Assembly: GCA_013001755.1 (NCBI GenBank)
Contig: JABDLY010000031.1
Coordinates: 1 to 34,156 of the forward strand
Direction of reading: 5' to 3'
Length of the DNA stretch: 34,156 nucleotides
Origin: Sphingomonadaceae bacterium
GTDB lineage: Bacteria > Pseudomonadota > Alphaproteobacteria > Sphingomonadales > Sphingomonadaceae
In this document: piece after piece, positions 16,188 through 24,029 of the stretch
How the letters are laid out: every line of letters begins with the position of its first letter
Position numbering within the stretch: the first letter of the stretch is position 1
Translations under genes and position numbers: made by a program
The notes under the pieces: model-generated
Told to the model about the DNA's origin: nothing
Databases searched by the model: none
What the model saw: the letters and a program-made list of their open reading frames with translations, nothing else

Positions 16188-17021
16188 ATGCGCCTGACGC
16201 TCCCCACCCTGCTGTTTTTCTCGCTTGCTCTGCTTCCGCACGATCGGGCTACGAGCCAGGATGTGCCGGACCTTTCCGGCCCGACCTATGCCGATCTGGC
16301 GGATATCGTCCTGCCCGCACCGATTGTCGCGCGGGCAACGATCGATCGGGTGCGCCGCGTTGATGAAGAACGCGCTATCGGCCTCGCCCCCGGCCATGTC
16401 CGCTTCTATATCGAAGCCGATCTCGTCAGCCTGATCCGCAGCAGCCAGTCCGTTCCCGGTCGCGTACGTTATCTGGTTGATGTCCCGCTGACCGCCGACG
16501 GCCGGCGCCCACGGCTCGACGATCGCGAGGTTCTGCTGATGGCCGCGCCCGTTGCCGGCCGCGCCGGGGAAATCCAGCTGACCTCGCCCGACGCGCAGAT
16601 CGACTGGACCGAAACCTATGAAGCGACCATCCGGCAAATGCTGACCGAAGCGAATAGCCCCGATGCGCCGGGCGTCGTCACCGGCATCGGCAGCGCCTTC
16701 AACGTCGCGGGTTCATTGCCCGGCGAGAGCGAAACGCAGATATTTCTCGCGACCAGCGAGGGTCGCCCCGTCTCGCTGAGCATTTTGCGCCGCTTCAATC
16801 AGCGGCCGCGCTGGAATGTCGCACTCGGCGAAATCGTCGATCGCGCGACGCCGCCGCCCGAGCGCGACACGCTGCTATGGTACCGGCTGGCCTGTTTCCT
16901 TCCCGATCGGTTGCCCGCGTCGAGCTTGCAGGCCACGGCAGGCGGCGAGGCCGACACGGCGCGCGAGGATTACCGGCTGGTGATCAGCGATCTCGGACAG
17001 TGCCAGCGCAACCGCAGCTAG
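16188..17021 (+). CDS. Exported protein of unknown function
   Basis: This 277-residue protein starts with a clear signal peptide, MRLTLPTLLFFSLALL, probably cleaved after ATSQ near residue 23. The mature part has alternating strands and polar loops and no motif I recognise. Two cysteines near the C-terminus (ACFLPD and GQCQRN) could form a disulfide, which fits a periplasmic site. GAGAATTTT precedes the ATG. It is divergent from tonB, with a palindrome between them, and its stop overlaps that of the convergent SDR gene by two bases. A periplasmic or envelope role is inferred from the signal peptide only. Confidence 0.75.
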   Translation: MRLTLPTLLFFSLALLPHDRATSQDVPDLSGPTYADLADIVLPAPIVARATIDRVRRVDEERAIGLAPGHVRFYIEADLVSLIRSSQSVPGRVRYLVDVPLTADGRRPRLDDREVLLMAAPVAGRAGEIQLTSPDAQIDWTETYEATIRQMLTEANSPDAPGVVTGIGSAFNVAGSLPGESETQIFLATSEGRPVSLSILRRFNQRPRWNVALGEIVDRATPPPERDTLLWYRLACFLPDRLPASSLQATAGGEADTAREDYRLVISDLGQCQRNRS

Positions 17022-17761
17022 TCGAGACGGACGAAATCGCGGTCAAAGGCTTCGAGATGCGCGCCGCCATCGACGAAGATCGTCTGGCCCGTCACCGCGC
17101 CGGCTGAAGCAAGCCAGGCGACCGCATCGGCGACCTGAGCGGGCTCGGGCAATATTTCGAGCGGCATCGCGCACCGGACCTTTTCAAGCTGGCCGTCCGA
17201 ATAATCTTGCGTCGGGATCGTCAGTCCGGGTGCCACCGCATTGACCCGGATCGACGGCGCGAGTTCGCGCGCGAGGATCGCCGTCAATCCCGACAGCGCG
17301 ATCTTCGACAGCGAATAGCCGAGCTGATCGCCATGCGGATTGGCGATGCGTTGATCGAGGATATTGACGATCGCGCCCTGCCCCGTCTGCGCGGTAAATG
17401 CCTTGGACAGCAAAACCGGCGCCGCGCAATTGACCGCATAGTGCTCAAGCAGAAAGTCCATCGCGGCATCGGCAAGCCTGTCGTCGCCGAATTGCGCGGC
17501 GCTGTTCACCAGCAATGTCGGCGCTGTTCCGAAATGCCCGGTCACGCGCGGCAGCAATTGCTCTGCCGCCGCACCATCCGAAAGATCTGCGGCAAAGCCA
17601 TGCCATTGTGCGCCCGATGCCTCTAGCTTTTCGCGCAGCGCCTCTTCGACGTCGGGGTTTTGCGAGGCATGCAAGGCGAGCGCATAGCCATCCTCGGCCA
17701 GCCGCCGGGCAATTGCCGCGCCAAGCCTCCTGCAACCGCCGGTGACAAGTGCAAGCTTCAC
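17018..17761 (-). CDS. Pteridine reductase-like SDR (FolM/PTR1 type)
   Basis: This 247-residue short-chain dehydrogenase has the nucleotide motif TGGCRRLG at residues 7-14, which fits TGxxxRxG of pteridine reductases (NADPH-preferring) rather than the common TGxxxGxG. The catalytic set is Asp136 (in NILDQR), Tyr149 and Lys153 (YSLSK). Asp replaces the usual SDR Ser, with the same 13- and 4-residue spacing as Asp181/Tyr194/Lys198 of Leishmania PTR1. It overlaps folB by 4 bases, so a role in reducing dihydropterins or dihydrofolate is likely. The C-terminus ends FVDGGAHLEAFDRDFVRLD. The exact pterin substrate is not shown by the sequence. Confidence 0.88.
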   Translation of the reverse strand: MKLALVTGGCRRLGAAIARRLAEDGYALALHASQNPDVEEALREKLEASGAQWHGFAADLSDGAAAEQLLPRVTGHFGTAPTLLVNSAAQFGDDRLADAAMDFLLEHYAVNCAAPVLLSKAFTAQTGQGAIVNILDQRIANPHGDQLGYSLSKIALSGLTAILARELAPSIRVNAVAPGLTIPTQDYSDGQLEKVRCAMPLEILPEPAQVADAVAWLASAGAVTGQTIFVDGGAHLEAFDRDFVRLD

Positions 17762-18141
17762 CGCCTGTGCCTCACCAGCGTAATGCCGATCTCCTCGCCA
17801 TTTTCCGATATGGCGAGCTTGACGATATGCACCGCGACCCGAGCAACGCGGCTGTCCTGCATGAACAGCGTCTCGCAGATATGTTCTGCCACCGATTCAA
17901 TGAGCGAGAAATGCCGGTCCTTGGGCAGCGCGTCGGTCATCGCATGTTTGAGGTCGAGATAATTTTTCGACGCCGAAAGCGGCGTGTCCATCTCGAACCG
18001 CCCGGCGATATCGAGATCGGCTTCGACTGAGATGCGCAGCGGCTGCGGCAATTTCGTCTCTTCCGAATAAATGCCCGTCAACACCGGGACTTCGACGCCG
18101 GTTACGCGCAATTGCAGCAGATCGAATCGGGGGTCGGCCAT
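17758..18141 (-). CDS. folB: Dihydroneopterin aldolase
   Basis: This 127-residue enzyme of folate synthesis splits dihydroneopterin to 6-hydroxymethyl-dihydropterin and glycolaldehyde in the cytoplasm. Family marks are VPVLTGIYSEETKLPQPLRI, with the conserved Glu in the GIYSEE segment, the NYLDLKHAM region, SLIESVAEHICETLF, and the catalytic-type Lys in VHIVKLAI. The length fits FolB. The ATG at 18141 is preferred; the frame also allows a TTG four codons upstream. Its stop overlaps the SDR start by 4 bases (ATGA), so translation is coupled with the pteridine reductase-like gene. Confidence 0.92.
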   Translation of the reverse strand: MADPRFDLLQLRVTGVEVPVLTGIYSEETKLPQPLRISVEADLDIAGRFEMDTPLSASKNYLDLKHAMTDALPKDRHFSLIESVAEHICETLFMQDSRVARVAVHIVKLAISENGEEIGITLVRHRR

Positions 18142-18208
18142 GGCGGTTCGCAAAACTCTCTCTTGTCCTTTACCGGCAAAGCGCTAATCGCCGCGGCTCC
18201 CCGAGTAA

Positions 18209-18745
18209 ATGGCCTATGTGAAGGAAGCCGTGGCGAAACTGGTTCCCCTTTCGAAGATTGAGCACAAAGCCGTCGAGTTGTTGCTCGATGCTGCCTTTGG
18301 CCGCGACCGTATCGAGCGGACCGCCTATAAGGTGCGCGCCGGCGTTGCTCCGATCGCCAGCCTGTCCTTCGCGGCACTGGGCGGCGGCGAACTGCTCGGG
18401 ACGGCGCAGAGCTGGCCGGTTTTGCTTAAGCCGCACCACAGCCCCGCTCAGCGGCTGATCATGGTCGGGCCGGTGGCCGTCCGGCCCGATGCACAGGACC
18501 ACGGTATCGGACAGATGCTGACAGACGCGATTTGCGAGGAACTCGACAGCCGCAAATTATCGGCGACGATGATCGGCGATCCGGAATATTATGAGCGGTT
18601 TTTCGGATTCGTCTCGGGACCGGCCGGTGGCTGGACATTGCCAGGGCCGGTCGAACCGCATCGCATATTGCTCCGCGCGGTGCCCGGGGCCGACTGGCCG
18701 GCCGAAGGCACGCTCGGCCCGGATATTTTGCGCTCGGCGCGTTGA
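18209..18745 (+). CDS. GNAT-family N-acetyltransferase
   Basis: This 178-residue protein has the GNAT core: LIMVGPVAVRPDAQDHGIGQMLTDAI near residues 86-111 is the acetyl-CoA loop (Q/R-x-x-G-x-G/A, here QDHGIG). It is followed by ATMIGDPEYYERFFGF, typical of YhbS-like members. The acceptor is unknown. No good ribosome-binding site precedes the ATG at 18209; GTG at 18230, just after AAGGA, is an alternative start. The gene is divergent from folB and lies 18 bases before the DUF1285 gene on the same strand, so they may share a transcript. Confidence 0.88.
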   Translation: MAYVKEAVAKLVPLSKIEHKAVELLLDAAFGRDRIERTAYKVRAGVAPIASLSFAALGGGELLGTAQSWPVLLKPHHSPAQRLIMVGPVAVRPDAQDHGIGQMLTDAICEELDSRKLSATMIGDPEYYERFFGFVSGPAGGWTLPGPVEPHRILLRAVPGADWPAEGTLGPDILRSAR

Positions 18746-18763
18746 CGGCCTAGCTTGGAAACC

Positions 18764-19327
18764 ATGGCCGCAACGCTGACCGATCTGTCACCGCACTCGC
18801 TCGCCGAAATCGCCGAGCTGGCGGCCGAACGCGCGCTGCCGCCCGTCGAAAGCTGGCATCCCGAACGCGAAGGCAGGATCGATATTCGCATCGCGCGCGA
18901 CGGCACCTGGTTTCACGAGGGCGACGCGATACGACGCGAAAAACTCGTGCAGCTGTTTTCCACCATCCTGCGCCGCGAGGACGATGGCGGCTATGTGCTG
19001 GTGACGCCCGCCGAGAAGCTGACGATCAAGGTCGAAGACGCACCCTTTGTCGCGGTCGAAATGAAAAGCGAAGGCGAGGGTGCGGCGCGAACGCTCGCGT
19101 TCCGGCTCAACACCGGCGATCTCGTGATAGCCGGCCCCGAACATCCGTTAGTGCTGCGCGACAGCCGCGACGGCCCGTTGCCCTATCTCCATGTTCGCGG
19201 GGGACTCAACGCATTGATCGGGCGCAGCGTCTATTATGAGCTGATCGATCTCGCGCTGGCCGAGGACAACAGCCCGGTCGGTCTATGGAGCGACGGCGCA
19301 TGGTTCCCGCTCGAGGCCGTCGAATGA
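18764..19327 (+). CDS. DUF1285 family protein
   Basis: This 187-residue protein matches the DUF1285 family by its segments LPPVESWHPEREGRIDIRIARDGTWFHEG, REKLVQLFSTILRREDDGGYVLVTPAEK and LHVRGGLNALIGRSVYYELIDLA. The family's biochemical role is not established. In sphingomonads and other alphaproteobacteria it tends to sit with a Nudix CoA pyrophosphatase and a CCA-adding enzyme, as here. The ATG at 18764 is the natural start; a TTG three codons upstream is also in frame. The stop overlaps the Nudix gene start (ATGA), so the products are made together. Confidence 0.88.
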   Translation: MAATLTDLSPHSLAEIAELAAERALPPVESWHPEREGRIDIRIARDGTWFHEGDAIRREKLVQLFSTILRREDDGGYVLVTPAEKLTIKVEDAPFVAVEMKSEGEGAARTLAFRLNTGDLVIAGPEHPLVLRDSRDGPLPYLHVRGGLNALIGRSVYYELIDLALAEDNSPVGLWSDGAWFPLEAVE

Positions 19328-19926
19328 GCCTTGCCGAGCGTTTGCGCGCGACTCTCGCTGCCTCGCCGCGCGCCGACGCGATCCTGCGCGGCGACAGCCA
19401 TCTCGATGATGAAGACCGCGCGCGCGACAGCGTCGATGCGGCGGTGCTGATTCCGGTCATCGACCAACCCAGACCCGGCGTCATCCTCACCCGGCGCACC
19501 GATCACTTGCCGAGCCATCCCGGCCAGGTCGCCTTTCCCGGCGGCAAGATCGATCCCGGCGATGACGGTCCGATCGGGGCGGCGCTGCGCGAAGCCGAGG
19601 AGGAAATCGCCCTGCCGCGCGGCCAGGTGGAGATCGTCGGAACGACCGATCTCTATCTTACCGGCACGGGTTTCCATATTACGCCCGTCATCGGCGTCGT
19701 CCCGCCCGATCTCGATCTCCATCCCGAAGAAGGAGAGGTCGCGGCGATCTTCGAAGTGCCGTTCGACACGCTCTTCGATCCCGCTGGATATCGGGAGCAC
19801 AACATCGAATGGCAGGGCAGGCCGCGAACCTATCACGAAATGTACTGGGACGATCACCGGATCTGGGGCGTGACGGCGGCGATTATCATCAATCTGGCGC
19901 AGCGGATGCGGGCGGCTGCGCAATGA
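19324..19926 (+). CDS. Nudix hydrolase, CoA pyrophosphatase type
   Basis: This 200-residue Nudix enzyme probably splits coenzyme A into 3',5'-ADP and phosphopantetheine. The CoA-specific motif LTRRTDHLPSHPGQVAFPGG runs over about residues 55-74 and continues into the Nudix box GGKIDPGD...REAEEEIAL, with the metal-binding Glu residues. Length fits the NudL/YeaB group. The start is ATG 19324, overlapping the DUF1285 stop, and its own stop overlaps the next start (ATGA). It is thus the middle of a three-gene translationally coupled unit. Confidence 0.92.
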   Translation: MSLAERLRATLAASPRADAILRGDSHLDDEDRARDSVDAAVLIPVIDQPRPGVILTRRTDHLPSHPGQVAFPGGKIDPGDDGPIGAALREAEEEIALPRGQVEIVGTTDLYLTGTGFHITPVIGVVPPDLDLHPEEGEVAAIFEVPFDTLFDPAGYREHNIEWQGRPRTYHEMYWDDHRIWGVTAAIIINLAQRMRAAAQ

Positions 19927-21128
19927 AATTGCCCGACGCGCCTTGGCGGCATTGGACAGGGATGGAGCGGCTGCTCGACGCGCTCGACACCGGAGGGGGG
20001 AGCGTGCGCTATGTCGGCGGAGCGGTGCGCGATACGCTGCTTGGTCTCGACGTGCAGGATATCGATTGCGCAACGGTGTTTGCACCCGAAGAAACAGCTA
20101 GCCGGCTCGAGGCGGCGGGGCTTAAGGCCATACCGACCGGCATCAAGCACGGCACGATCACAGCGGTGCTGCCTGAAAAACGCACGGTCGAAGTCACCAC
20201 GCTGCGCCGCGATGTCGCCACCGACGGCCGCCATGCAGAGGTCGAATATACCGATAATTGGCAGGAAGACGCCGCGCGGCGCGATTTCACGATCAATGCG
20301 CTTTCGGCCGATCCTGCGACCGGCGAGATCTACGACTATTTCGGCGGGGAAAAAGACCTTGCGGCGCGCCGCGTCCGCTTTATCGGCGATCCGCTGGGGC
20401 GCATCGCCGAGGATCACTTGCGGATATTGCGCTTCTTCCGCTTCCATGCACGCTTCGGCAAAGGCACGCCCGATGTCGATGGTCTCGCGGCGTGCACGGC
20501 GCGCGCCAACGACCTGATGGCGCTCTCGCGCGAACGCATTGCCGATGAGCTGCTCAAAATGCTCGCCCTCCCCGATCCCGGCGAGACGATCGCGCTGATG
20601 ATCGAGCACGCCATCTTCGCTCCCGTCCTGCCCGAGATCACCGACGCCGCGCCGCTCTCACGGCTGATCGCGCGCGAAGCCGGTTTCGCCATCGAACCCC
20701 ACCCCGTCCGCCGCCTTGCGGCGCTACTGCCGCCCGAACCCGATATCGCGCGCGATATCGCCGCACGCCTCAAACTCTCGCGCGCCCAGCGCAAGCGCCT
20801 CGCCACGGCCGCCGGCCGCATCCCGGGAGACGCCGCCACCGCCCGCCCACTCGCCTATCGTCGGGGTATCGAGAGCGCCCTCGATCGGCTGCTGCTCTGC
20901 ACCGCAAATGATATCGTCGTCGGCAATGCGCTCGAAAGCCTCGCCGCCGATCCTCCCCCGCCCTTCCCGCTCAAGGGCGGCCAGCTGATCGCGATGGGCG
21001 TAACCGAAGGGCCCGAGGTCGCGCGGCTGCTCCACGAGATCGAGGACCAGTGGGTCGCCGAAGGATTTCCGGGCGAAGATCGCGTGCGGGAAATTGCGCT
21101 GCAATCGATCGCCCCATCGTCATCCTGA
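19923..21128 (+). CDS. cca: CCA-adding tRNA nucleotidyltransferase / poly(A) polymerase family
   Basis: This 401-residue class II nucleotidyltransferase has the G-loop GGAVRD at residues 32-37 and the catalytic DID at 46-48. Next come FTINALSADPATGEIYDYFGGEKDL and the RNA-binding region GDPLGRIAEDHLRILRFFRFHARFG. Helical neck, body and tail domains follow. The likely role is adding or repairing the CCA end of tRNA; a poly(A) polymerase role in this family cannot be excluded. The ATG at 19923 overlaps the Nudix stop. The open frame extends 38 codons upstream inside the Nudix gene in another frame and is not used. Confidence 0.92.
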   Translation: MKLPDAPWRHWTGMERLLDALDTGGGSVRYVGGAVRDTLLGLDVQDIDCATVFAPEETASRLEAAGLKAIPTGIKHGTITAVLPEKRTVEVTTLRRDVATDGRHAEVEYTDNWQEDAARRDFTINALSADPATGEIYDYFGGEKDLAARRVRFIGDPLGRIAEDHLRILRFFRFHARFGKGTPDVDGLAACTARANDLMALSRERIADELLKMLALPDPGETIALMIEHAIFAPVLPEITDAAPLSRLIAREAGFAIEPHPVRRLAALLPPEPDIARDIAARLKLSRAQRKRLATAAGRIPGDAATARPLAYRRGIESALDRLLLCTANDIVVGNALESLAADPPPPFPLKGGQLIAMGVTEGPEVARLLHEIEDQWVAEGFPGEDRVREIALQSIAPSSS

Positions 21129-21151
21129 AGCGGACATAATTTTCGCCCATC

Positions 21152-21179
21152 GAACCTTTTGCAGTCCTTGAGCGACTAT
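21152..21179 (+). promoter_or_regulatory. Possible ECF-type promoter before the sigma factor gene
   Basis: GAACCTTTT (21152-21160) resembles the GAAC-type -35 element of ECF sigma promoters. ACTATT (21174-21179) at a suitable distance could be the -10. ECF genes often drive their own promoter. This is a reading by eye and would need a conserved alignment. Confidence 0.3.
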
Positions 21180-21205
21180 TGGACTGAAAGCGGGAGACAT
21201 CGTCG

Positions 21206-21745
21206 ATGACGCAAAGCGGGCGGGTTTATGACGAACTGCTCGTATTGCACATCCAGAGCGGCGATCGGCGCGCGCTCGATCGGCTGGCGGCGCGCTGGTA
21301 TCCGCGGCTGTTGCGCTCGGCGCGGCGCTTTACCGGCGATGAAGAGCTCGCGAAGGACGCCGTGCAGGACGCCTGGCTCGGCATCGCCAAGGGTATCGGC
21401 CGGTTGAACGATCCGGCGAAATTTCCCGGCTGGGCATTTACGATATTGCGCCGCCGCTGCGCCGATCGGATCAAGGCGCATGCGGCGCACAGACCGCGTT
21501 CGGACGAGCTGACCGAGACGAACGAACCGAGCATATCGCCGCGCGGCGAAGACCAGGCGGCACTGCGACAGGCTTTTGCCGCTCTGCCTGAGGACCAGCG
21601 AATCGCCGCCGCGCTCTATTTCGTCGAACGGCTCAAGCTCGACGAAATCGCGCTCGCCACCGGCGCGCCGCTCGGCACCGTGAAATCGCGCATATTCACC
21701 GCGCGCCAACAATTGAAGACCGCATTGCAAGGAGAAGAGACATGA
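21206..21745 (+). CDS. ECF-family RNA polymerase sigma factor
   Basis: This 179-residue sigma-70-family protein has region 2 at about residues 24-92 (LAARWYPRLLRSARRFTGDEELAKDAVQDAWLGI, then FPGWAFTILRRRCAD) and region 4 at about 115-175 (ALPEDQRIAAALYFVERLKLDEIALATGAPLGTVKSRIFTARQQLK). GGGAGA precedes the ATG at 21206. It overlaps the following membrane-protein gene by 4 bases (ATGA), the usual layout of a sigma factor with its control partner. The signal and regulon are not evident. Confidence 0.92.
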   Translation: MTQSGRVYDELLVLHIQSGDRRALDRLAARWYPRLLRSARRFTGDEELAKDAVQDAWLGIAKGIGRLNDPAKFPGWAFTILRRRCADRIKAHAAHRPRSDELTETNEPSISPRGEDQAALRQAFAALPEDQRIAAALYFVERLKLDEIALATGAPLGTVKSRIFTARQQLKTALQGEET

Positions 21746-22113
21746 CCGAATTCGACACCAAATTGCGCGCCGCGCTCGACGCGGACGACGAGGCGTTTTT
21801 GAACGAACTGGACGGGGATCGCGGCATGTTCGCCCAAGTCAGCGACACCTTGTCCGGGCCGCTGGGCGGCTGGGCGAAGCTGGTGTTCGTGGTCGCGATT
21901 CTGATGGCGTTGGTGATGTTCTACACGGTCTATCGGGTCGCTATCGCCGAAACGGATCGCGAATTTTTCGCTTGGGCGCTCGGCGCGCTCGCCGCTTTCA
22001 TCGGAACCGGCATGATCAAGCAATGGTTTTTCGAACGGATGAACCTGATGGCAATGCTGCGCGAATTGAAACGGATCGAGCTGCGCATCGCGCGGATCGA
22101 GGAGCAGAGCTGA
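21742..22113 (+). CDS. DUF6768-like membrane protein coupled to the sigma factor
   Basis: This 123-residue protein has a cytoplasmic N-terminus of about 45 acidic residues, two membrane segments (about residues 46-68, LVFVVAILMALVMFYTVYRVA, and about 75-95, FAWALGALAAFIGTGMI) and a basic amphipathic C-terminal helix (LMAMLRELKRIELRIARIEE) likely to form a coiled coil. It matches what is annotated as DUF6768 next to small ECF sigma factors in sphingomonads. No zinc-binding anti-sigma motif is present. By position it may hold the sigma factor inactive, but this is inference only. Confidence 0.8.
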   Translation: MTEFDTKLRAALDADDEAFLNELDGDRGMFAQVSDTLSGPLGGWAKLVFVVAILMALVMFYTVYRVAIAETDREFFAWALGALAAFIGTGMIKQWFFERMNLMAMLRELKRIELRIARIEEQS

Positions 22114-22116
22114 ATC

Positions 22117-22434
22117 TCAGTCCACGTGTCGATGCGCGTTAGCCCAATCGTGCATTGCCGCAAGGACGGGATCGAGCGAGCGCCCAAGCGGCGTCAGACT
22201 GTATTCGACGCGCGGCGGGATTTCGCCGAAATCGCGGCGCGCCACCAACCCATCGGCCTCCATTTCCTTGAGTGTTTTCGACAATGTGCGATGCGTAACG
22301 CTGCCAAGGTCGCGCTGTAACTGGTTGAAACGCTTTGTCTCCTGCAACAACCAGTAAATCACCATCGGCTTCCAGCGCCCGCTGATCAGTTTCAGCGTTA
22401 CCTCCGCCGGACAGCTTGCTTTCTCATCGGCCAT
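22117..22434 (-). CDS. HxlR-family transcriptional regulator
   Basis: This 105-residue winged-helix regulator has the HxlR pattern: CPAEVTLKLISGRWKPMVIYWLL, then RFNQLQRDLGSVTHRTLSKTLKEMEADGLVARRDFGEIPPRVEYSLTPLG. Cys8, just before the first helix, is where several family members sense thiol-reactive compounds or oxidants. It ends 4 bases from the DUF6768-like stop (convergent) and is divergent from a pirin gene, which is a likely target. HxlR/pirin divergent pairs are frequent in proteobacteria. Confidence 0.92.
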   Translation of the reverse strand: MADEKASCPAEVTLKLISGRWKPMVIYWLLQETKRFNQLQRDLGSVTHRTLSKTLKEMEADGLVARRDFGEIPPRVEYSLTPLGRSLDPVLAAMHDWANAHRHVD

Positions 22435-22553
22435 TTATAGTATCCTTTGGGACCGTACTTGCATAACTTCATCACCCGCATAAATATCTTTCATACGCAA
22501 TAAAAGCCCCGGTGGCCGGGCTTGCCAAGGGCCGCCCTGTAAAGGTGACTGTC

Positions 22554-23414
22554 ATGAAGAAACTTGTCGATATCCTGCGTCCGCACGGCAACCACTGGGT
22601 CGGCGACGGCTTTCCGGTCCGCTCGCTCTTCAGCTATCAGGGCGATACCGACGCGATCAGCCCGTTCCTGCTGTTCGATTATGCCGGGCCGGGCAATTTC
22701 GAACCCAATGACGGCCCGCCCCGCGGCGTCGGCCAGCATCCGCATCGCGGCTTCGAGACCGTGACGATAGTTAATGATGGCGAGGTCAGCCACGCCGACT
22801 CGCTCGGCAATAGCGGCACGATCGGGCCGGGCGACGTCCAGTGGATGACGGCGGCCGGCGGCATCATCCATGAGGAATTCCATTCGAAGGGCTTTTCGAG
22901 AAGCGGCGGCCCGTTCCGCATGGTGCAGCTCTGGGTGAACCTGCCCGCCAAGGACAAGATGAGCGCGCCCAAATATCAGGCGATTACGTCCGCCGACATT
23001 CCGACCGTCGCGTTCGAAGGCGGCGAGGCGCGTCTTATCGCCGGGGAGCTGGACGGCGTCACCGGCCCCGCCTCGACATTCACGCCGATCAATCTCTGGG
23101 ATGTCCGGCTCGATGCCGATGCCGAGGTGACGCTCGACCTGCCCGAAGGCCATAACGCGATGATCGCCGCGTTGACGGGTCATGTGACCATCGACGGCCA
23201 GCGGGTCGGCGAGGCCGAGATTGCGCGCTTCTCCACCGATGGCACAGGCGCAGCCGTTCGTGCCGATGGCGATTCCACACTGCTCGTCATGACCGGCGAA
23301 CCGATCGACGAACCCGTTGTCGGCCATGGCCCGTTCGTGATGAACAGCGAAGCCGAAATCCGCACCGCGATCAGCGATTTCAACGCAGGGAAATTTGCGC
23401 GGCCGGCGGCTTAG
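22554..23414 (+). CDS. Pirin family protein
   Basis: This 286-residue bicupin has the pirin metal-site pattern in the first cupin domain: GVGQHPHRGFETVTIVNDGEVSHADSLGNSGTIGPGDVQWMTAAGGIIHEEF, with His residues of the HPHRGFE motif and the later His/Glu of IHEEF as ligands. Some bacterial pirins act as quercetin 2,3-dioxygenases or redox-responsive cofactors; the substrate here is unknown. The start at 22554 follows AAAGGTGACTGTC. The upstream gap of 119 bases is shared with the HxlR gene and is AT-rich near 22435-22505. Confidence 0.9.
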   Translation: MKKLVDILRPHGNHWVGDGFPVRSLFSYQGDTDAISPFLLFDYAGPGNFEPNDGPPRGVGQHPHRGFETVTIVNDGEVSHADSLGNSGTIGPGDVQWMTAAGGIIHEEFHSKGFSRSGGPFRMVQLWVNLPAKDKMSAPKYQAITSADIPTVAFEGGEARLIAGELDGVTGPASTFTPINLWDVRLDADAEVTLDLPEGHNAMIAALTGHVTIDGQRVGEAEIARFSTDGTGAAVRADGDSTLLVMTGEPIDEPVVGHGPFVMNSEAEIRTAISDFNAGKFARPAA

Positions 23415-23433
23415 GCGGTCAGACCGCCTGCTT

Positions 23434-23467
23434 CACCTTTCGGATTGGGCAACCGATCCGGAAGGTG
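23434..23467. terminator. 15-bp stem with a GCAA loop between pirin and yoeB
   Basis: CACCTTTCGGATTGG (23434-23448) and CCGATCCGGAAGGTG (23453-23467) pair over 15 positions, with two G-U pairs on the plus-strand RNA, around the GNRA-type loop GCAA. A smaller stem, GGCGGT/ACCGCC, precedes it at 23414-23428. The pair fills the gap between convergent genes. There is no T-tract, so it may be a transcript-end stabiliser rather than a classical terminator. Confidence 0.5.
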
Positions 23468-23485
23468 GAGTGGAGCTAGCAAAGA

Positions 23486-23752
23486 TCAATAATGATAGCG
23501 GCATTGCGCGATTTCGAGCCGTTGATCGCGTCCCTTGCCGGTGACGCGATAGACGATGCGATCCGCTTTCGTGATGCGTCTTGACCACCAGCCCTGGAGT
23601 TCGTTTTTCAGCGACTCCGGTTTACCGGTTCCCCTGAATGGAGAGCGCGTACATTCTTCGATCAAGCCGTTCAGGCGCTTGAGCAATTTGGGATCGGCAT
23701 CTTGCCAGTAACGATAATCTTCCCAGCCCTGCTCGTTGAAAACAATTTTCAA
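23486..23752 (-). CDS. yoeB: YoeB-type mRNA interferase toxin (Txe/YoeB)
   Basis: This 88-residue RelE-superfamily toxin cleaves mRNA at the ribosome A site. Residues aligned by eye with the E. coli YoeB active site are all present: Glu46, Arg65, and the C-terminal His87-Tyr88 in CRYHY. GWWSRRITKADRIVYRV is the family core. It overlaps the antitoxin gene by 4 bases (ATGA), downstream of it in the same operon, the standard order. It converges with pirin. The toxin looks intact. Confidence 0.95.
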   Translation of the reverse strand: MKIVFNEQGWEDYRYWQDADPKLLKRLNGLIEECTRSPFRGTGKPESLKNELQGWWSRRITKADRIVYRVTGKGRDQRLEIAQCRYHY

Positions 23753-24003
23753 GGATCGATCAGGTCGCGCTCGGTGCCACCGCCTTCCTCGAAGTCCGCG
23801 ATAGATTCGCGCAACCGCTTCGCGTTGGCTGGTGAGGCGAGAAGGTAAGCCGTCTCTTCGAGCGCATTCCAGTCGGACAGCGAGAGCATGACCACCGATT
23901 CGGCTTTCTGCCGCGTGATTACAACGTGATTTTTATCCGCAACCACGCGATCCATAACGTCTTTCAGATTTTTGCGGGCATCCGAATAGCTAATGACATC
24001 CAT
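23749..24003 (-). CDS. yefM: YefM-type antitoxin (Phd/YefM)
   Basis: This 84-residue antitoxin begins MDVISYSDARKNLKDVMDRVVADKNHVVITRQKAESVVMLSLSDWNALEET, the Phd/YefM DNA-binding fold. It ends in an acidic tail (SIADFEEGGGTERDLIDP) that would cover the toxin. The ATG at 24003 follows AGAAGGTGCGAATT; a GTG three codons upstream is in frame but lies within that ribosome-binding site. Its promoter and operators occupy the 67-base gap to parC. Confidence 0.95.
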   Translation of the reverse strand: MDVISYSDARKNLKDVMDRVVADKNHVVITRQKAESVVMLSLSDWNALEETAYLLASPANAKRLRESIADFEEGGGTERDLIDP

Positions 24004-24029
24004 AATTCGCACCTTCTGTTTGAAATCAG

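Noticed and set aside
22441-22461. Possible HxlR operator, AGTATCC...CCGTACT
   Set aside because: Only the outer four bases on each side are symmetrical. Too weak to list as a site, although an operator is expected in this gap.
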